DNA of 17,161 nt from JAXMBN01 sp046349875. GTDB taxonomy: Bacteria; Planctomycetota; Planctomycetia; Pirellulales; Pirellulaceae. The notes under the pieces were generated by a model. That model had not been told where the DNA came from. It did no database searches and saw nothing but the letters and a program-made list of their open reading frames with translations. Below are positions 14,906-17,161 of the stretch, piece after piece. The stretch is taken from positions 1 through 17,161 of the forward strand of contig JAXMBN010000065.1 of NCBI GenBank assembly GCA_046349875.1. Direction: 5' to 3'. Each line of letters begins with the position of its first letter. Positions within the stretch are counted from its first letter, which is position 1. Both the position numbers and the translations under genes were made by a program.

Positions 14906-16465
14906 TTATGGCTTGCGGTTCCGCATCTGATCGGCTTTGCGACGAAAACTCTCTGCCATCGTGGCATCGCCTAGCTTGGCATAGGATTCGGCAAGCGCAT
15001 CCCAGATCGATACGCGATCGGGAAATCGTTGCATCAGGGGTTCCATGACCCGAATCGTCTCTTTGTAGTTGCCCATCTTGAGCAGGATGCTTCCATACGT
15101 TTCCTTGACCTCATCGTTTTGAGGAGCAATTTCTAAGGCACTCTGTACCAACTCCAGAGCTCGATTCAAATTCTGTGGTTCGCGATTCGATTCAATCCAT
15201 GCCAAGTTATTGAGAACGGCAACCATGCGTGGGTTTTGACTGAAGGCCTGCTCAAGGTGAAGTCGAGCAAGGTCGAACTCTTGATGCTGCAAATAGCCAT
15301 CCGCCAAGATCATGTGAATGGATGGAAACGAGTTACCAGAGGCCAAGGCTTCTTTCAGTTGAGCCTTAAGCTTTTCCCATTGTTGATTGGATTCAGGGCC
15401 CGAATCCCGAATCGTGAATGCAGCGATCTTCTCGAGGGCAGCCACATTGGAAGGAGCAATCGACAATACTCTCTCCAACGAATAGAGAGCTTTGGGAGTC
15501 GCTTTTTCTTCGGGAGGAACCGCATCGAATGCTTGCAAATGCACGGCCACAACGAGGTCTCGCATGGTGGCCGAGTTGGGCATGAGTCGAAATCCTTCCT
15601 CGGCCAAGGCAATCGCTTCGGGCAACTTCTGCAAGAGTGACTTGACCTGGACGAGTACCATTCGCGCTTTCTCATCTCTAGCATTTTTTGTCAATACAGG
15701 CGTAAAGTGCGATTCTGATCGCAAGAGTGTTGCGTTGAGCATCTCTTTCTTCTGGAACTGGCTATAGAGTTGCGCTAAGAGGAGGAGCAACTCGGGCTTG
15801 GCTTTCGCTGCCGTCTCCATATATTCGAAGGCCAATTCGGACTTCCCTTCGGCCACTGCGACTTGCGAGGCTAAGAGCAATGCATCCGTATCATCCGGCA
15901 AGGCAACCTGCGCCGCTTTGGCATGATGTTTAAATCGTTCCAAACCACGAGGTGTTTGTAATTCTCCATTAGTACGTAGGGTTTTAGCGATTACCAAGTG
16001 AGCAGGACCATAGCCAATCTTGTTTTCAGGAGCCAAGATTCGAAATTGTTCGTTTGCTTCTTGAACGCGATTCTGGCGAGCCAAAAACATCGCCACTTTG
16101 AATCGGTTGGAATCTTCCAATTCGGTGGCCAAAAGCCGTCGATAGAAAATCGATAACCGCGCATCATCTTTTTCCGACTCGGCTTTTTCGGACAACTCCA
16201 AATAGCGAGCTGCGATCTCAATCGGCTTCATACGGCTTCCTTGGTAGGCGCTGAAACCAAGAAATACGATAGAAGCATATAACGGTGCGATCAGTAGCAA
16301 CGGCAACCATTTGCGAGTCAATGTCCAGGCAACGATGCACTCAAAGATCGCCACGGGCCAATAGGTCGGTGCCAAGAGTAGGGCCAAGACTGGATTGTCT
16401 TGTTTTTTGAGCTTGGATTTGGCGGACGTAAAATTCTTGGAAGTGGAATTCGGATCAGAAGACAT
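14906..16465 (-). CDS. Membrane-anchored tetratricopeptide-repeat protein
   Basis: This 519-residue protein has a polar N-terminus and then two hydrophobic segments (about 25-48, PVLALLLAPTYWPVAIFECI, and 53-72, WLPLLLIAPLYASIVFLGF). The remaining 440 residues are helical TPR repeats, clearest at the C-terminal end (ALELVQSALEIAPQNDEVKE, then YGSILLKMGNYKETIRVMEP and WDALAESYAKLGDATMAESF). Its start codon shares one base with the stop of the preceding gene (TAATG), and GGAGG lies 10 nt before the ATG, so translation is coupled. Large TPR proteins next to EpsI-like proteins occur in exosortase/exopolysaccharide loci, which suggests a scaffold role there; this is inference. No catalytic motif is visible. 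Confidence 0.82.
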   Translation of the reverse strand: MSSDPNSTSKNFTSAKSKLKKQDNPVLALLLAPTYWPVAIFECIVAWTLTRKWLPLLLIAPLYASIVFLGFSAYQGSRMKPIEIAARYLELSEKAESEKDDARLSIFYRRLLATELEDSNRFKVAMFLARQNRVQEANEQFRILAPENKIGYGPAHLVIAKTLRTNGELQTPRGLERFKHHAKAAQVALPDDTDALLLASQVAVAEGKSELAFEYMETAAKAKPELLLLLAQLYSQFQKKEMLNATLLRSESHFTPVLTKNARDEKARMVLVQVKSLLQKLPEAIALAEEGFRLMPNSATMRDLVVAVHLQAFDAVPPEEKATPKALYSLERVLSIAPSNVAALEKIAAFTIRDSGPESNQQWEKLKAQLKEALASGNSFPSIHMILADGYLQHQEFDLARLHLEQAFSQNPRMVAVLNNLAWIESNREPQNLNRALELVQSALEIAPQNDEVKETYGSILLKMGNYKETIRVMEPLMQRFPDRVSIWDALAESYAKLGDATMAESFRRKADQMRNRKP

Positions 16466-17145
16466 TATTTGGCCGCCTCCATTCCATATTCCAACAGCTT
16501 AGGACCAATCTTCTCCATCATCTCGACCAATTCTGCTTTTTGCGGACTCGATAATGCGTTGGGGCTGATAAGCATGATCATCACATGCATGCGCAATGGA
16601 GCATCATTCCTCGATGGCGACAACCATCGCCCCAATGGTGATTCCGTAAAGCGTTGAACCCAGGGATTCATGGCAGGAGGCAGATCTTTTTCAAGCAGCG
16701 TTGGTTCATCCGATGGACTTCGCAACAACACATAGCCAAAAGAATTGAGGGCCTGATTCTTGAGCTCCATGTTCCAGATTGGGGTGGGGCCATCGATGGT
16801 TTTGACTTCGTTGCCATCGGACTCCCAACCCATTGCTTTCAAATGAGCAAGCGGTCGCATTGTCCCTTCCGTCCCCAAGCTCAGCGATGCTTGAAGCAGA
16901 GAACCATCATTGAAACGAATCGTTCTTTGCTGGGAGATCTCACCTAATGGATGATGCATCCCTCGTCTTTCCAGGTGAAACTCATGGGCTGGCAATTCTC
17001 GTTCGTCAAACACAGGCTGTTGATGTCGCATCAGACTTTCTGCTCTCGAGTACCAAGGGGAATGCGGCTGATCATTCCCCACCCGTGCCAACGCAATAAG
17101 CAAACCTACGGCAACGAATAACCACAGCCCTGTCAAAGGCTGCAT
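16465..17145 (-). CDS. Membrane-anchored protein of unknown function, possibly EpsI-like; start may lie beyond the window
   Basis: From ATG 17145 the product is 226 residues: one N-terminal hydrophobic segment (TGLWLFVAVGLLIALARV, about 5-22), then a soluble part with RRGMHHPLGEISQQRTIRF, a short MRPLAHLKAMGWES stretch, FTESPLGRWLSPS and a C-terminal domain RMHVMIMLISPNALSSPQKA. The order of strands, the GW after a helix and the helical end recall EpsI proteins associated with exosortases, but the EpsI cysteine is absent, so I hold this loosely. The frame stays open to the last base of the window and no clear ribosome binding site precedes ATG 17145, so the true start could be upstream or the protein could be the C-terminal part of a larger one. 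Its stop overlaps the start of the TPR gene by one base. Confidence 0.55.
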   Translation of the reverse strand: MQPLTGLWLFVAVGLLIALARVGNDQPHSPWYSRAESLMRHQQPVFDERELPAHEFHLERRGMHHPLGEISQQRTIRFNDGSLLQASLSLGTEGTMRPLAHLKAMGWESDGNEVKTIDGPTPIWNMELKNQALNSFGYVLLRSPSDEPTLLEKDLPPAMNPWVQRFTESPLGRWLSPSRNDAPLRMHVMIMLISPNALSSPQKAELVEMMEKIGPKLLEYGMEAAK

Positions 17146-17161
17146 GATGCGAACCCATCGA

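Overview
This window looks like a chromosomal segment of a planctomycete, most likely a Pirellulales/Pirellulaceae member. Four features point there: a secreted protein pairing a propeller-like dehydrogenase domain with a C-terminal CxxCH haem domain (the Pirellula/Verrucomicrobium-type architecture), a BBP7-type outer-membrane barrel protein, long TPR proteins with planctomycete-style signal peptides, and copies of the intergenic repeat whose spurious translations read NPTRQRG or TRCVSEG. I see no tRNA, rRNA, CRISPR array, transposase or phage gene.

Layout. (1) 2861 down to base 1, minus strand: 953 codons of a large gene that leaves the window at its 3' end. I read it as a pyrophosphate-type phosphoenolpyruvate carboxykinase because PEPCK-like lysine, histidine and P-loop motifs are visible. 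(2) 2862-3127: a divergent intergenic region with a long hairpin and a good -10 hexamer. (3) 3128-8110, plus strand: a two-gene unit, a secreted propeller/HEAT/cytochrome c protein followed by a TPR-redoxin fusion. Its last stop directly abuts the stop of the next, opposing operon. (4) 12171 down to 8111, minus strand: a three-gene operon made of a POTRA-only protein, an Omp85 barrel-only protein and the condensin subunit ScpA. BamA therefore appears to be split into two separately secreted polypeptides. (5) 12172-12780: a 609-bp gene-free region with a cluster of planctomycete repeat copies and fragments, several dyads and a clear terminator. (6) 13926-12781, minus strand: a BBP7-like outer-membrane protein. 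(7) 17145 or beyond down to 14098, minus strand: a gene string of a membrane-anchored EpsI-like protein, a membrane-anchored TPR protein, a PaaI-type thioesterase and a small antibiotic-biosynthesis-monooxygenase-fold protein.

Much of the window concerns the cell envelope: a two-part BAM core, an outer-membrane protein that could be its client, a secreted cytochrome-type protein, a secreted thiol/TPR protein and a possible exosortase-linked locus. The items most worth a second look are the split BamA, its operon with scpA, the edge-truncated PPi-PEPCK candidate and the repeat cluster.
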